Source: Anoplolepis gracilipes
Lineage: Eukaryota; Arthropoda; Insecta; Hymenoptera; Formicidae
Direction of reading: 5' to 3'
Length of the DNA: 64,000 bases
Assembly: GCF_047496725.1 (NCBI RefSeq)
Contig: NC_132976.1
Span: 14,090,501-14,154,500, forward strand
Below, piece by piece: positions 13,568 to 25,049 of this stretch (positions are counted from its first letter, which is position 1; the number at the start of each line of letters is the position of its first letter). The notes beneath the pieces are model-generated. The model made no database searches and was not told the origin of the DNA. It saw nothing but the letters and a program-made list of their open reading frames with translations. The translations under genes were made by a program, and so were the position numbers.

Positions 13568-13569
<2 letters not shown>
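13344..13569. repeat. Near-perfect 226-bp palindrome
   Basis: The left arm 13344-13443 (starting TAATTGTAAGTAAATAAA) is repeated in inverse at 13471-13569 with about one mismatch. A short TA-rich loop separates the arms. This is typical of a young MITE or a hairpin-forming repeat. A further TTAATTGTAAGTAAATA copy at about 13635 sits beyond the adjacent (AT)n. Confidence 0.85.
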
Positions 13570-13570
<1 letters not shown>

Positions 13571-13639
<69 letters not shown>

Positions 13640-13647
13640 ATTGTAAG

Positions 13648-13684
<37 letters not shown>
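13571..13684. repeat. (AT)n microsatellite
   Basis: Two AT runs separated by a short TTAATTGTAAGTAAAT segment that repeats the end of the neighbouring palindrome. Confidence 0.9.
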
Positions 13685-13687
<3 letters not shown>

Positions 13688-13688
<1 letters not shown>

Positions 13689-13805
13689 ACAGGACAGGCC
13701 ATATTAATCTATGCACTGTAATATCTTAAAATCCATAAGTCTCAGAGAAAAATGTTTCAGACAAAAGTTATATACATATATATAACTTTTGTCTGAAACA
13801 TTTTT
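13688..13805. repeat. MITE end fragment collapsed into a hairpin
   Basis: CAGGACAGGCCATATTAATC, followed by AAAAATGTTTCAGACAAAAG, matches the inverse of the element end at 39600-39675 and the ends at 43.0-43.6 kb. Here 13748-13805 is a perfect hairpin of the AAAAATGTTTCAGACAAAAG block, so most of the interior is missing. Confidence 0.65.
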
Positions 13806-13892
13806 ATAATATATATACATATATATATAAAATATATAACTTTTATATAACAAAACAAAATTTATAAATTTATTATATACATATATTTTGTT

Positions 13893-13903
13893 TTACACAC
13901 ACA

Positions 13904-13934
<31 letters not shown>

Positions 13935-14067
13935 GCACGCACGCGCACGCACACGCACGCACGCACGCACACGCACGCACGCACGCACACGCACGCACGC
14001 ACGCGCACGCACGCACACGCACACGCACGCACGCACGCACGCACGCACACGCACGCACGCACGCACA

Positions 14068-14103
<36 letters not shown>

Positions 14104-14123
14104 CACGCACGCACGCACGCACA

Positions 14124-14171
<48 letters not shown>

Positions 14172-14186
14172 CACGCACGCACGCAC

Positions 14187-14246
<60 letters not shown>

Positions 14247-14287
14247 GCACGCACGCACGCACGCGCACGCGCGCACGCACGCACACA
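13893..14287. repeat. (GCAC)n minisatellite, about 390 bp
   Basis: A run of GCAC tetramers with scattered CACA and GCGC variants, opening with (CA)n. Because the period is 4, all frames stay open, giving long Cys/Val/Arg/Ala or Thr/His/Ala/Arg pseudo-proteins on both strands. None is a real gene. Confidence 0.95.
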
Positions 14288-15203
14288 TATATGTATATCC
14301 TCGCACCTTTATTGAAACGAAAAGTTTATTTATTAATAATTTCATTAGCAAGCTCAATTTATTCTCTAATCTATTTTATATCCAAAGAATGTTTTGCACT
14401 ATAATTAATTTATAATTTATTTTACTATTATTTTATTTTGTATATTTTATTATTTCATATTTTTATTTTATTATTTTTTATTTTATTATTCAAAATAAAA
14501 ACATAACATCTATTTTATATTGGATAAATCATAAGTATGGGTAAAAATACAACATTGTGTATGAGACAATCGCAACGAAATATAGAAGGTTAGTCTTATG
14601 TTGGCTGCGTGTGTCGCGTCTGGCTGGCACGGAAAGACACTTCTGTGTCATGGCCACAATATGTTTCTCTTGAACCAGGCTTTTGTCGGATACATAGGCA
14701 CGTATGTACTATTTTACGCAGACGATATATAAATATAAAAACGATACAAATATAAAGAAAAATTATTTTTTCATTTTTTTTTACATCTTTTCCCTATCAA
14801 AAGTAATAATTTTTAAAACAATGTGTGTTCGAGCCAATACATTATCAAAAAAATAATTGTCCTAATAGACCGAGCATTAAAGTATGTAAAAACAGTAAAG
14901 AATTAATTGATAAATATTACAATAGATAAAAAAATCGCTATGTTAATAATATGGCTTAAAAATAATACTTATTGTATATTGCACTTAACGGAGAATTAAA
15001 TAAATTTCATATTTTAATTATATAAATAAAAATATTATAAAATATTGACATGTGAAGAGATATCTTGGAATGATAAAATTTGATGAAAAAAAAGATATGT
15101 ATATTGGTGATGCGTTAAAAACTTTATGTACTATAAATAATAACCAAATATATAAAATCATTATAAGTATATATGTCACATTTTCTAAGATATCAAAATA
15201 AAT
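14288..15203. other. AT-rich intergenic DNA
   Basis: No gene recognised. 14590-14710 is less AT-rich and looks unique, but I see no open frame or RNA structure in it. Confidence 0.45.
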
Positions 15204-15300
15204 AAAAAACAATTTTTATGAACATATGACAGTTTATTGTAACAATATATATTATATATTGTTACAATAAACTGTCATATGTTCATAAAAATTGTTTTTT
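15204..15300. repeat. Perfect 97-bp palindrome
   Basis: The sequence is its own inverse around position 15252, with arms AAAAAACAATTTTTATGAAC through TTGTAACAATATAT and no mismatch seen. It would form a long hairpin. A fold-back MITE remnant or an assembly or replication-derived inversion are both possible. Confidence 0.9.
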
Positions 15301-15796
15301 CATCCAGTTCCTTTTTTCTAGTTATTTACCAATCTATCATTATTTGTTAATAGCTGCAATTATACTAAAATTATACGATAATTACAAAGGTCAAATAAAA
15401 TTTATGCATTAAATTATCTAAAATTGATTTTTGTAAACCATGATTTATGCATGGTTTCAATCTTTGAATAATCATGGAAATATAATAGAATCTCATGTGT
15501 TTGAAATGTATGTCTACTTCGATTAGAAGCTTATGTATACAGAAATACAATGTGAAAACGATGGAAGGTAGCAATCAGTGCTATTGAAACTTATTACGCA
15601 ACCATAACTTTGTTTTTAGTACAGCCTTCACCCTAGGTGATAAGAAACTTACGTCATTGAACATGAATACGTCAATATCATAAGTATACATCCGTTTTAC
15701 ACGTTTAAAAGGAATTTTTAACAAGGAAGTAATATTCTATACATTATATTTTGTATGTATTGTAGTAAAAAAAAAAGAAAATTCGTAAGTACCCGA
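15301..15796. other. AT-rich stretch, no gene seen
   Basis: No recognisable gene. A short minus-strand open frame at 15371-15574 has no family resemblance. Confidence 0.45.
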
Positions 15797-16012
15797 AAAA
15801 AAAGTCCATATAAAATTGCCCATATATGGATTTTGTCAATATCTGAGCATATCTTGCCAAACATAGTTATATATGATAATATGATAATTAAATAAAATCA
15901 TATATGATATTATATGATTTTATTTAATTATCATATAATATCACATATGACTATACTTGGTAAGACATGATCAGATATTGACAAAATCCATATATGGCCA
16001 ACTTTTTTTCCC
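15797..16012. repeat. Palindromic repeat with CCATATATGG motifs
   Basis: The left arm, including CCATATATGGATTTTGTCAATATCTGA, is mirrored by TCAGATATTGACAAAATCCATATATGG. The centre is the AT-rich GATTTTATTTAATTATCATA block. Related CATATATAATT phrases occur at 6.5-6.8 kb. Confidence 0.75.
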
Positions 16013-16726
16013 GGGTATTTATATGTATTTTTCATTTATTTGAAAGTTATCGAAATAACCAATCATTAAATATAAAAAATTTGTTAATAAAAATAGATGA
16101 TAAATTTGAGGAAGATATTCTTTATACATACACATTAAATATAATATATAATATATATAAATATATATAACATTTTCAAAATTTTTTATTTATATTGTGT
16201 GAATTATTCTCACGAATATTAATTCGTAACTAATCTGAGTGAATGAAATATTTTATTAGTCGATTGACCATACTGAAAATGGTACTACTGACGGTAGGTC
16301 GGTAAAGGTTGCACTAAAGGTCATGATTACGGGATTAGAGAGAGAAGTACAAGTAGGCGGTTTAGCGATCGATCTTACTTGTCAATGTAAAAAATAAATT
16401 AAATTCTTTCTCTGTCATTTTTTTATTTTTTCATATTGATAAATGAAAAATCTTTTTGTATTAAAAATATATAAATGTTAGCTCGCACAGCATGTATAAT
16501 TTGATTTCTTAGAGAATAAGTTATTTAATGACTATAATAGTTTTTAATTGTTACAAATAATAGGAAAATAAATAGAGATTATATATATATTATATATATA
16601 TATATATATATAAGTTATACAAGTTACATTATATAACTTAAAATATACAGTATTAGATTAAAAAAATAATGTTTATACACACACACGCACGCACGCACAC
16701 ACACACGCACACGCGCATACATACAT

Positions 16727-16790
<64 letters not shown>

Positions 16791-18269
16791 GTGTGTGTGT
16801 GTGTGTTCAATTTTTTATATGTACAATATTATATATTATCCCGATAAAAAATTTCTTATGTATAGTTATGCAGAATTGAATATAATTATATAGTATTCTA
16901 CACAATTGTGTAAAAATATAATTATAGATGACACTGTATAAAACGTTACGTATATTTATATATAAATGGATTGATAGTTGCAATTAGAATTATGTATATG
17001 TAAGCTTATACATACACTTATACACAATAGCTGCAACATTTTATGTATAATTATATATAATTATATATAAAATGGACAAATTTCGTATATAAATTTGTAT
17101 AATTAGATATGACCATTTTTGTCTGATTATATATAAAAATTTTTTACCGGGATATATTTATACTTTCAAATAATCATTAAATAAAATATTATAATTTTAA
17201 TATGCATGCATAAATTGTACATGATAAGTTAAACAATATAATGTAAATTGCTGATAATTATTAATAGATAGTTGAGCATGAATTTTAAACCAGAAAAAAA
17301 TGCTGGGAAAGAACACACGAGAAGTGGCAAACTCTTCTATTCCCGCGGATACTAAAGTAATCCATGTGCATTAGTTCTCACGTAATTTTTTTCTCATCCT
17401 CAGTATGAGGTCGATTTCAGGGATCGAACCGATTAATAAGTGATTTATAAAAAGCGTGATGTCGCAATTGAGAAGGTGTATATATCTAGCGCATATCATA
17501 CTTGCGATATAAATGACGTACTTCTATCATATTTTTATTTAAAAGAAGTTACTTTTAAAATATTTCAACATTATTCCAACAAATTTTTTCAACATTCCAT
17601 ATCTTTCTCATATCTTAATGCATTTGTTTTTTTATTGGTTTTTTTTTAATACTATGCATAATTTTCAAAATTTCTGAAATTTTCTCGCATTTTATCATCA
17701 TGAATTACCACCATCATTTAATATGTCAAGGTTAGTATAAGTATCGTTTCCTTCTCTTATCTTATCGATATAAATAATCGCGCGCGAGTATATAGTCATT
17801 ATTTCTCCAAGAAAATGTAAAGTGAGCGTGCGGTGGAAAATATAAAGATCGATAAAAGCACACATACGTTATCGATGGTATTACGAAACAAAATAGCCAA
17901 AGCAGCCAGGGTCGTGTTAACGGATCTGCGTGTTTCGAGACCTACGAGATTATTCGTGCTAATTCAACTTTCTTGATTAATTCTCTTGAAATAATTAGTT
18001 ATTTCAAAAGAAAAAAATTGTCGCATAATATTTTTGTCATATATATGGTAATTTATATAAAATAATCGATGTAAATATTTGCAAAGTTGAAGATATATAT
18101 AAAAATTTTTTATATATATGTATCTTTATACAAAAAATATGTAATACGGAGAGAAACGTATGATGAAAATTTTTTTGTAGGTGGAGACATTAAAGAGATT
18201 TCAAAGTCAACCTAAATTTTTTTAAATGGAACTATCCTAACTTTTTTTATAATCAATTTTTTGCAATAT
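16013..18269. other. AT-rich intergenic DNA
   Basis: No gene recognised. A compound microsatellite is listed separately. 16240-16380 and 17720-17950 are less AT-rich and appear unique, but have no clear coding potential. Confidence 0.45.
16677..16806. repeat. Compound (CA)n-(TA)n-(TG)n microsatellite
   Basis: CACA/CGCA repeats pass into about 30 TA dinucleotides and then (GT)n. The outer CA and TG tracts are mutually complementary, so the whole can fold back. Confidence 0.9.
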
Positions 18270-18700
18270 TCTAGGTAAAAAGGTAAGAATGATTAAACAT
18301 TGAAAAATGAATTTACGAGATATTTTTTTAGATATGTACTTTAATTTGATATAATTTTACATGAACTATTAAATATCTCGTAAAATATTCATTTTTCAAT
18401 TATCTTGATACTTTTATTGAGAATAATGAGAGGAATCAATTGATGTAAAGAAAACACATAGGATCTTAAAGAGAAAATATGTAATTACTTATAAATTTAT
18501 ACTTTTTCTTAAACACAACTATGTGTTTTCTTGACATCAATTGATTCATTTCACTATTTTGTGTATAAAAGTACTAAAACAAGATAATGAAAAATGAATT
18601 TTACAAGATATTTCATAATTTATGTAAAATTATGTCAAATTAAAGTATAAAATATCTCGTAAACTATTAAATTTTCCACTATACCCTTATAACTTTTAAG
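18270..18700. repeat. Fold-back repeat, about 430 bp
   Basis: Arms with 'gaaaaatgaatttacgagata', 'taatttgatataattttacat' and AAAACACATA...ATCAATTGAT type blocks are mirrored across about 18480. Parts recur at 11.0-11.3 kb and at 39.2-39.4 kb ('aactatgtgttttctt', 'gataatcgaaaaatgaatattttacgagatat'), so it is a dispersed family. Confidence 0.6.
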
Positions 18701-19522
18701 CTGAATATTACGAAAAATTGACAAATATTATAAGTATAACAAATATTAAATTTTACAAATATTGCAAATATTATATTTTTGAAATTTTTTTGGAGAAATT
18801 TACATTAACTCTTTCGCTAGGATGGTCTTCTGCGTCAGAATGTCACTGTTGAACGCTGGCAGTGCCAAAAGTGTACACATGACGCGCAGATAGTCTTTGA
18901 TGTTTCGAGTTTACTTTTACATCTAGAAAAGCAGCTTTGATAATGTTTTTTGGAAAAGAAAAACCTTTTCTTTAAAATTCATTGAAATAAATATTTATAA
19001 ACATAACGGTGTTTTGTGGCGAGCGACTATAGTTTCCCGTAGCTGTAACATATGAACGGCATTTCGTGGCGAGCGACTATAGTCGCCCATAGAGGATATG
19101 AATAACGTCTCTTGGAGAACAAGTAGAGTTGCTCGTAGTAGCGAAAGGTTTCAAGATAGTTTACACGGAACGACTTTTATTTGTTTTGACCAAGTGATTT
19201 GACTTAATTTGCCAATGAATTTGCTGGTGAAAACTTTCTTTAAACGCTCATTTTTTATTCGTAGCATCTAAAATCTTAAAGTTGCGGTGTCTAGTAGTCG
19301 CTGCGACAAAGTAACCTTGAACTTGTCCAACCTTACCGCTTTCGTCAAGCAAATAACTAAAATCATGTCAAGATAGTAGCGAATGAATTAGCGGGCGAGT
19401 AGCGAGTAATTCAGCATACTGCACATGCGCAAGACGGTCGGCTGATTCTTGAGACTGGCTGTTCCTAAACAATTCTCCCAAGACGGCAACTTCATATTGT
19501 TTATCAGCAATGTGTAAATGAT
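18701..19522. other. Mixed intergenic DNA with a possible small TIR element
   Basis: A TTAA followed by CTCTTTCGCTA (about 18805-18819) and an inverse-like TAGCGAAAGGTTT (about 19139-19151) might be the ends of a 340-bp piggyBac-like fragment, but no TTAA follows on the right. Between them GTGGCGAGCGACTATAGT occurs twice (about 19016 and 19067). No gene recognised. Confidence 0.35.
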
Positions 19523-19526
19523 TTAA

Positions 19527-20085
19527 GGCTCCCGAGTAGTTACCGCCATATTAGAATCGTGACGTTATAAGCGAGAAATAATACTCTTGCGTGCCATTTT
19601 TAAATAAAAAGATATTTCGATGAAACAAGACTACAGATCGCTTTAGAAAACTTGGCAAATTGTCTGAAAACTAAGCTTTTCGTTTGACAGTTAAATAGCC
19701 GTAAAATGAGTGTCAAAATAAGCCTACTTACATGGGAAAAAAGCGGTTGGACAGCTGTCTAAAGAAGTAGAAAATGTCTCTTCTATATAATATATTCCTT
19801 GCTAAGCATAGTTTTCGGAGTATTTTACAAATGTGCTGATTCGATCTATAGTCTTGTTTTATTGAAATACCTTTTTATTTTAAAATGGTACGCAAGAGTA
19901 TTATTTCTCGCTTATGACGTCACGAATAATTTGGCTGTCAAAACTTTCAAACGTCAATGCAAGAGAGAATAATTCAGACCATGCAAGATAAAAAAAGAGA
20001 ATATAATGACAAGGTTTTTATTCCTATCGTAGCTATGGTTGTCGCCACCGTCAACTCAGAGTTTCTCGGCGATTACTCGGGAGCC
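19527..20085. repeat. TTAA-flanked fold-back MITE (piggyBac-type target)
   Basis: Terminal inverted repeats GGCTCCCGAGTA (19527) and TACTCGGGAGCC (ending 20085) are each bordered by TTAA (19523-19526 and 20086-20089). Subterminal inverted arms match over ATAAGCGAGAAATAATACTC and GAAACAAGACTA with their inverses. The 559-bp unit encodes no protein. A TTAA target duplication is the signature of the piggyBac superfamily, so it is probably mobilised by such a transposase. Confidence 0.75.
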
Positions 20086-20089
20086 TTAA

Positions 20090-20213
20090 GGGGATCCTAA
20101 GCTGTTCTATATTACTGACCAAAATTTAACCTAATGACAATATATTTACTTAATAAAAGTTGCAATTTATACACATAAAATAAAATAGCTTCGCACTGTA
20201 AGAATTGCATGAA
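20090..20213. other. Short spacer, no gene seen
   Basis: AT-rich spacer between two fold-back elements. Confidence 0.5.
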
Positions 20214-20352
20214 AGAATATTTGTGAACTTTTAGAAATGAGTTTAGAAGCTTAGTAAAAACATTTTGCTGCACAACATTTTCTTCAACAAAATGTTTTTT
20301 ATCTAGACTTCTAAGCTCATATCTAAAAGTTCACAATATTCCTTCATGCAAT
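20214..20352. repeat. 139-bp inverted repeat
   Basis: ATTGCATGAA(A)GAATATTTGTGAAC at the left is mirrored by GTTCACAATATTCCTTCATGCAAT at the right. The arms extend through AGTTTAGAAGCTTAG to AACATTTTG / CAAAATGTT. It is MITE-like and non-coding. Confidence 0.75.
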
Positions 20353-20875
20353 TTATATCTGGAACCTATATCTAAAATATATATCTGGAACCTATCTCAT
20401 TTTGTTAATATAAACTGCAAAACGTTTGTATCAAGCAATTATTGTTACAATTTCTCTAAAAGCTGATAAAAAACTGTTATTTTTTAACTTTTTTCTTTAT
20501 TACCATAAGATCGCATTAAGTTCCGAAAAGGTTTCGGTGTATATTTTTATCATGGAAAAGAATTTATTATTCTATACTAATAAAAACATTTTGGTATAAT
20601 AAAAATATCAATAATATAAGACGGTTTAGGATCCTTTTAATACTAGCTTTTGCTGGTCAGAAATTCGCTCTGGTACACGTTATATTCAGACTTTTGTGCT
20701 ATCTGATAACAATTGTTACACACAAAACATACAAGACAAAAATATTTATTACTAAACCACTTATTTATAAGAAAATGCAGTATATAATTATATTTGTAAA
20801 TACATATATTTATATAATACAACCGTATATACATACATTAAAATATATACATACATATATATGTATATGTATATA
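20353..20875. other. AT-rich stretch, no gene seen
   Basis: AT-rich sequence with short ATACAT repeats next to the following element. Overlapping short open frames at 20643-20909 are not recognisable. Confidence 0.5.
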
Positions 20876-22016
20876 CAGGGTGTCTCAAAACGACCGTATC
20901 ACCTCTTAGGTGCAGGTAGTACGGGTTAAATGGAATAAAAAAGTCCTGTATCATTTTGCGATTTTCAGAATAATTATTGAGAAATTAATTTACAAAGATT
21001 GGCAAATCCGGCGCGAGTATCAGCCCGCCACAAAAAAGATGACGAGAAGGACAGTCCACCGCTAGGCCGGTCGCTAAATAATAATTGCTATTCTATTGTT
21101 CTTCAACACTTCTCGTCTATGCCCATGATAACCGCGATGGCGCCTATTTACGCCGCGCGCGCTTAGCGACCGGCCTATCTGGTGGGCCATCTATTTTGCG
21201 GCGGGCTGATACTCGTGCTGATTCGTCTATCTTTGTTAATTAATTTCTCGGTAATTATCACGAAAATCGCAAAATGGTACAGGACTTTAATGGTAGATTC
21301 CTGAGGTCATTTAAAAACGGAAATTTTAATACCAAAATGTCTAGGCTACAATAGTTTTCAAATAGTAAGTGTTTAAAGTTGACCAATTAGCATGACAAAA
21401 CTTCACGCGCTCAGGCACGTCGCATATTAAAAGTGCCACCGCACTAAATTTAATTATCGACATTAAAATATTGATAAATTATGTATTTAATTTATTGTTA
21501 AGTTATTGTTGCGTAGTAATTTATTGTTATTAAAATAATTTTAATAAATTTATCTCCTTCATGTGCGGTTAATAAATTTCGGTATTAGAATATCTCCGCA
21601 ATGACAGAAAATCTTCGTAATTCCGCGCGCAACATCGAGATTGAATTTAATTGGGTGGTTACGAGGATTTTGTCATTGCGGAGATATTCTAATACCGAAA
21701 TTTATTAACCGCACATGAAGGAGATAAATTTATAAAATTATTTTAATAACAATAAATTACTACACAACAACTTAACAATAAATTAAATACATAATTTATC
21801 AATATTTCAATGTCGCTAATTAAATTTAGTGCGGTGACACTTTTAATATGCGACGTGCCTGAGCGCGCGAAGTTTTGTCATGCTAATTGGTCAACTTTAA
21901 ACATTTACCATTTGAAAACTATTGTAGCCTCGACATTTTGGTATTAGAATTTTCGTTTTTAAATGACCTCCGGAATCCACCATTAACAGGTGATTCGGTA
22001 GGTCTGGGACACCCTG
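20876..22016. repeat. Composite TA-flanked fold-back element
   Basis: Outer ends CAGGGTGTCTCAAAACG (20876) and GGGACACCCTG (ending 22016) are each bordered by TA. The left 410 bp is a copy of the 8763-9234 family: both halves of that fold-back are recognisable, up to ATGGTACAGGACTTTAATGG. There it joins a second, much longer inverted repeat (21287-21986). The far terminus of the first element is missing at the junction and only GGTCTGGGACACCCTG follows the second repeat. Insertion of one MITE into another, or template switching between them, would explain this. Confidence 0.7.
21287..21986. repeat. 700-bp long inverted repeat inside the composite
   Basis: Left arm 21287-21622 and right arm 21659-21986 are about 95 percent complementary over some 330 bp, around a spacer of about 36 bp. 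Landmarks are TTAATGGTRGATTCC at the outer ends, GAGCGCG/CGCGCTC near 21410 and 21870, and GAGATATTCTAATACCGAAA near the centre. Arms this similar imply a recent origin or gene conversion. No open frame of note. Confidence 0.85.
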
Positions 22017-22272
22017 TATTTATAGATCTTAACCTGTAAGTATAAATTTTATTAAAAAAACGTTTTTCTTTTTATATATGACAATTAAAAAACTTATAAA
22101 AAAATTAACACTTAAAAAACCAATTAGTATAATTTTAACAGTAGTGTGTATACTTACAACTTATTTAAAGTAATATCATTACTACAAGTAATTTATACAG
22201 AAACACAAAATTATTGTTTTAAAAATATTTAAAAACACAAAAATCTAAACTGATCAATTATCATATAATGTT
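22017..22272. other. Short AT-rich spacer
   Basis: AT-rich spacer between the composite MITE and the Jockey element. Confidence 0.5.
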
Positions 22273-22521
22273 TTCTTTTTTTTTTACAAGGAATATTACA
22301 ACTAGTCGATATTTCGGCTAACCAATAATTTTTACTTGACCTAAATTTCCTAAGACCGATAAAAGAAAACTAATTAGTTCTTTTAATTTTCCTTAGAATT
22401 AAATCTATTGTTTCAGGTAAGTTCAAAGGTTTAGTTCTTTTCAATCTTCTGATAAGTCCATGGGTATCGTCGAAGCATCTTGTCTCGTGTTTTACATGAT
22501 CTTGTAGCCTGTCTTCATGCC

Positions 22522-23860
22522 TTAAAGCATTCTTCTTAATTTCTTTTTTAACAGTGGATCCAAGTCTCTATGTAAGTTATTATTTCTAATATACCACGGG
22601 GCTCTGACAATCCCCCGAAGTATTTTATTTTGACATATTTGTATTTTTCTTATGTTACTTTTGCTAGCACAACCCCAGAGTTGTATGCCATACGTCCAGA
22701 TTGGTTTGATGATTTGGTTGTATAAGCGTATTTTGTTGTACACTGGATCCTGTTAGCCAGTATATTCTCTTTATTTTTTGCGTAAGTTCGTCTAGTTTCT
22801 TTTTTATATGTTCTTTCCATCGTAACCTTACGTCAAGGTTCATTCCTAGGTATTTCGCTGAACTGGTATACGGGATGTTGACGTCATTTAATTTTAATGT
22901 AAGGGGTTTTTTTATTAGTGAAATTAACATGTGTAGATTTGCTTTCGTTGAGTTTTATTCTCCAATTCTTAGTCCAAACATTTATTTTGTCTATAGCTTT
23001 TTGAAGTTTCCTAGTTGCTTCCTCGATGCTATTGTCAACTGCCAATAGGGCAGTATCGTTAGCAAAGGTTGCCACCGAAGTTGTTCTGATTTGCGGCAAA
23101 TCGCACGTGTATATGAGGTATAGGATGGGCCCTAGTACGCTTCCCTGCGGTACACCCGCTTTAATTCCTTTTAATTTAGAATATTCATTCTCTCATGCTT
23201 AACTCAGAAGAGTCTGTCCGAGAGATAGGATTTAATTATATCAGAGAAACGCTTAGGTAGATAATAGTTTAGCTTATTTATTAAACCTTCGTGCCACACC
23301 TTATCAAAGGTCTGTGCCACGTCCAAGAAGACCGCAGCACAGACCTTTTTTTCTTCTAAGGCTTTTTCTATTAGATTTACCATGTGATGTCTTAAAATGT
23401 CTTCTGTGATTAGATCAAATCCAGGTGCTTTTTTAGGATTGATATTATTTTTAATCTCTTGTTCTATCTCTTTTGGTGTAGTTGGCTGTATGTTTGTTTC
23501 TATTTTGTTCTTAACTATATATAATTCTTGCTTCCCTTCAGCTACATGAGGTTGGAAAGTTGCGTCTAAATGATTAGAAAGGCTTCAGCTTTATTTATGC
23601 TATCTCTAGCCCAGAGATCATGAGCGGTTTTTATGGGCGGATAATGTATCATTGGTCTCTTGAGTCGTTTTGTAGCCTTCCACAGGAAGTAGTTTGTATC
23701 CTTTTCAGCTGTTAGGTTTTTTAAATATGAACTAATAGATTCATTTTTAAGTTGTTGTATTTCTCTTCTTAACCGTTGTGTTTTTGTTATTGAATTTGTT
23801 TTTATTTTTCGGAGCTCGAGTCTGCTGCCACCTCTTCCTAGCTTTCCTCTTTTCTGCAAC
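22522..23860 (-). pseudogene. Jockey ORF2: reverse transcriptase remnant
   Basis: Recognisable blocks, read leftward: the linker with EKDTNYFLWKATKRLKRP (about 23640-23740), the KKAPGFDLITEDIL block (about 23390-23440), RT motif A FLDVAQTFDKVWHEG (about 23280-23340), motif B GVPQGSVLGPILYL (about 23115-23160), motif C FANDTALLA (about 23045-23068), and the downstream thumb/C-terminal blocks KYLGMNLD.RL.W and YGIQLWGCAS (22600-22860). Between the KKAPGFD block and motif A most of the usual fingers segment is absent, with the join near 23385. There is an in-frame stop between motifs A and B. Motif C has Asn where the family has its first catalytic Asp (codon 23059-23061). The enzyme is inactive on several counts. 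Confidence 0.85.
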
Positions 23861-24043
23861 CAGCAATTTAATTTCTATTGGGTAGTTGTTACCTAACGCC
23901 TTCGTTTGAGTGGTTGTCGTGTTATTCCATGCTACTTGTTGGATGTCTTCTATCAGCTTTTCTGTTTCTGAGTCTAGTTGTCCTCTGGTTAGTATCTGAG
24001 CGTTTAACTGTATTTTCTCTGCCAGATTATTCCGAAAATTCTT

Positions 24044-24740
24044 TCAATTTGTGGTTTTATTTGTTAGAGTAGGGTTTTGTTCTTTTATAATGAGATTTTC
24101 ACTTAGTGTTAGAATAATTGGCGAGTGATCAGAACTTAAATTATGACTTTCTTCTAGATTAATGTAGTTTGCTGATATCTTTTTTAATATGAAAAAATCT
24201 AGAAGGTCTGGTATTTTATTAGAATCTGTAGACCAATAAGTAGGCTTTCCTGTTGAAAGACAAACACATCCGATTTCCTGTATGGTTGCTAGTAACTCTT
24301 TTCTTTTAATTGTTGTTAGTTTTGAACCAAAGAATGTGTTTTTTGGATTGAGATCTCCACCTACAATGAATTTCGTGCCTAGTCTTCTTAGGAATTCCAG
24401 ATAATTTTCCTCTTTTAAGTTATACCTAGGTAGAGAGTAGACAGTACACACTGTGATGTTAAAATTACGCGCTTTGACGCCTACATTTATTGCTTGTATT
24501 GATTCAGTTTGATAATGTTTTTCTTCATACTGAACAATATTGTCTTTAATATTCACAGCGCTTCCACCTCTGGTTGTGTTTAAGGGGTGGGCAGTATGGT
24601 ACTTTGTATCCCTTAAATTTAATATATGACTGATTTGTCAGGTGGGTTAGGTTTCTGATATGAAACCAATATTTTATTAGTATAGAGGAAAACTTGTAGT
24701 TCACCTTGAGATGTTTTGATGCAATTGGCGTTCCATGTAA
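24044..24740 (-). pseudogene. Jockey ORF2: endonuclease domain remnant
   Basis: This is the apurinic/apyrimidinic-like endonuclease that nicks target DNA to prime reverse transcription. An open segment of 170 codons (24044-24556) holds the family's GGDxN block (FIVGGDLNPKN) and the C-terminal SDHSPI block, which carry catalytic or metal-binding residues. The conserved start of the domain (WNANCIKTSQGELQVFL) is in another frame further upstream (to about 24740), so at least one frameshift separates them. The next part of ORF2 continues leftward into the linker and RT. Confidence 0.8.
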
Positions 24741-25049
24741 AGATTCTTGTTTATTCGTTGTTTCCTCCTAGAGGGCGCAGCTGTCATATCACTTTTGTTT
24801 TCTAGTTTTATGAGTCTTTGTAATACATCTTTTATCATTTGCCCTTGTTCTTCGTATTTTTGTTTTTCGAGCTTATCTAATAGTTTTATTGACATTTCCT
24901 TCTGCCTGAACTCCTTTTTCATTATCTTGCTGACCTATCTGAGAATAGGTTTTTCCTCTATCAGCGTTATTTGTTAAGTTAATGCTATCAACAGCCCTGG
25001 AAGGATTCAAAGTCCTATTATTTCTTAGGCTATTCTTGTTTACCTTATT

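Noticed and set aside
13862..14415. Long overlapping open frames on both strands rich in Cys/Val/Arg/Ala or Thr/His/Ala/Arg
   Set aside because: They are translations of a (GCAC)n minisatellite. A period of 4 keeps all frames open.
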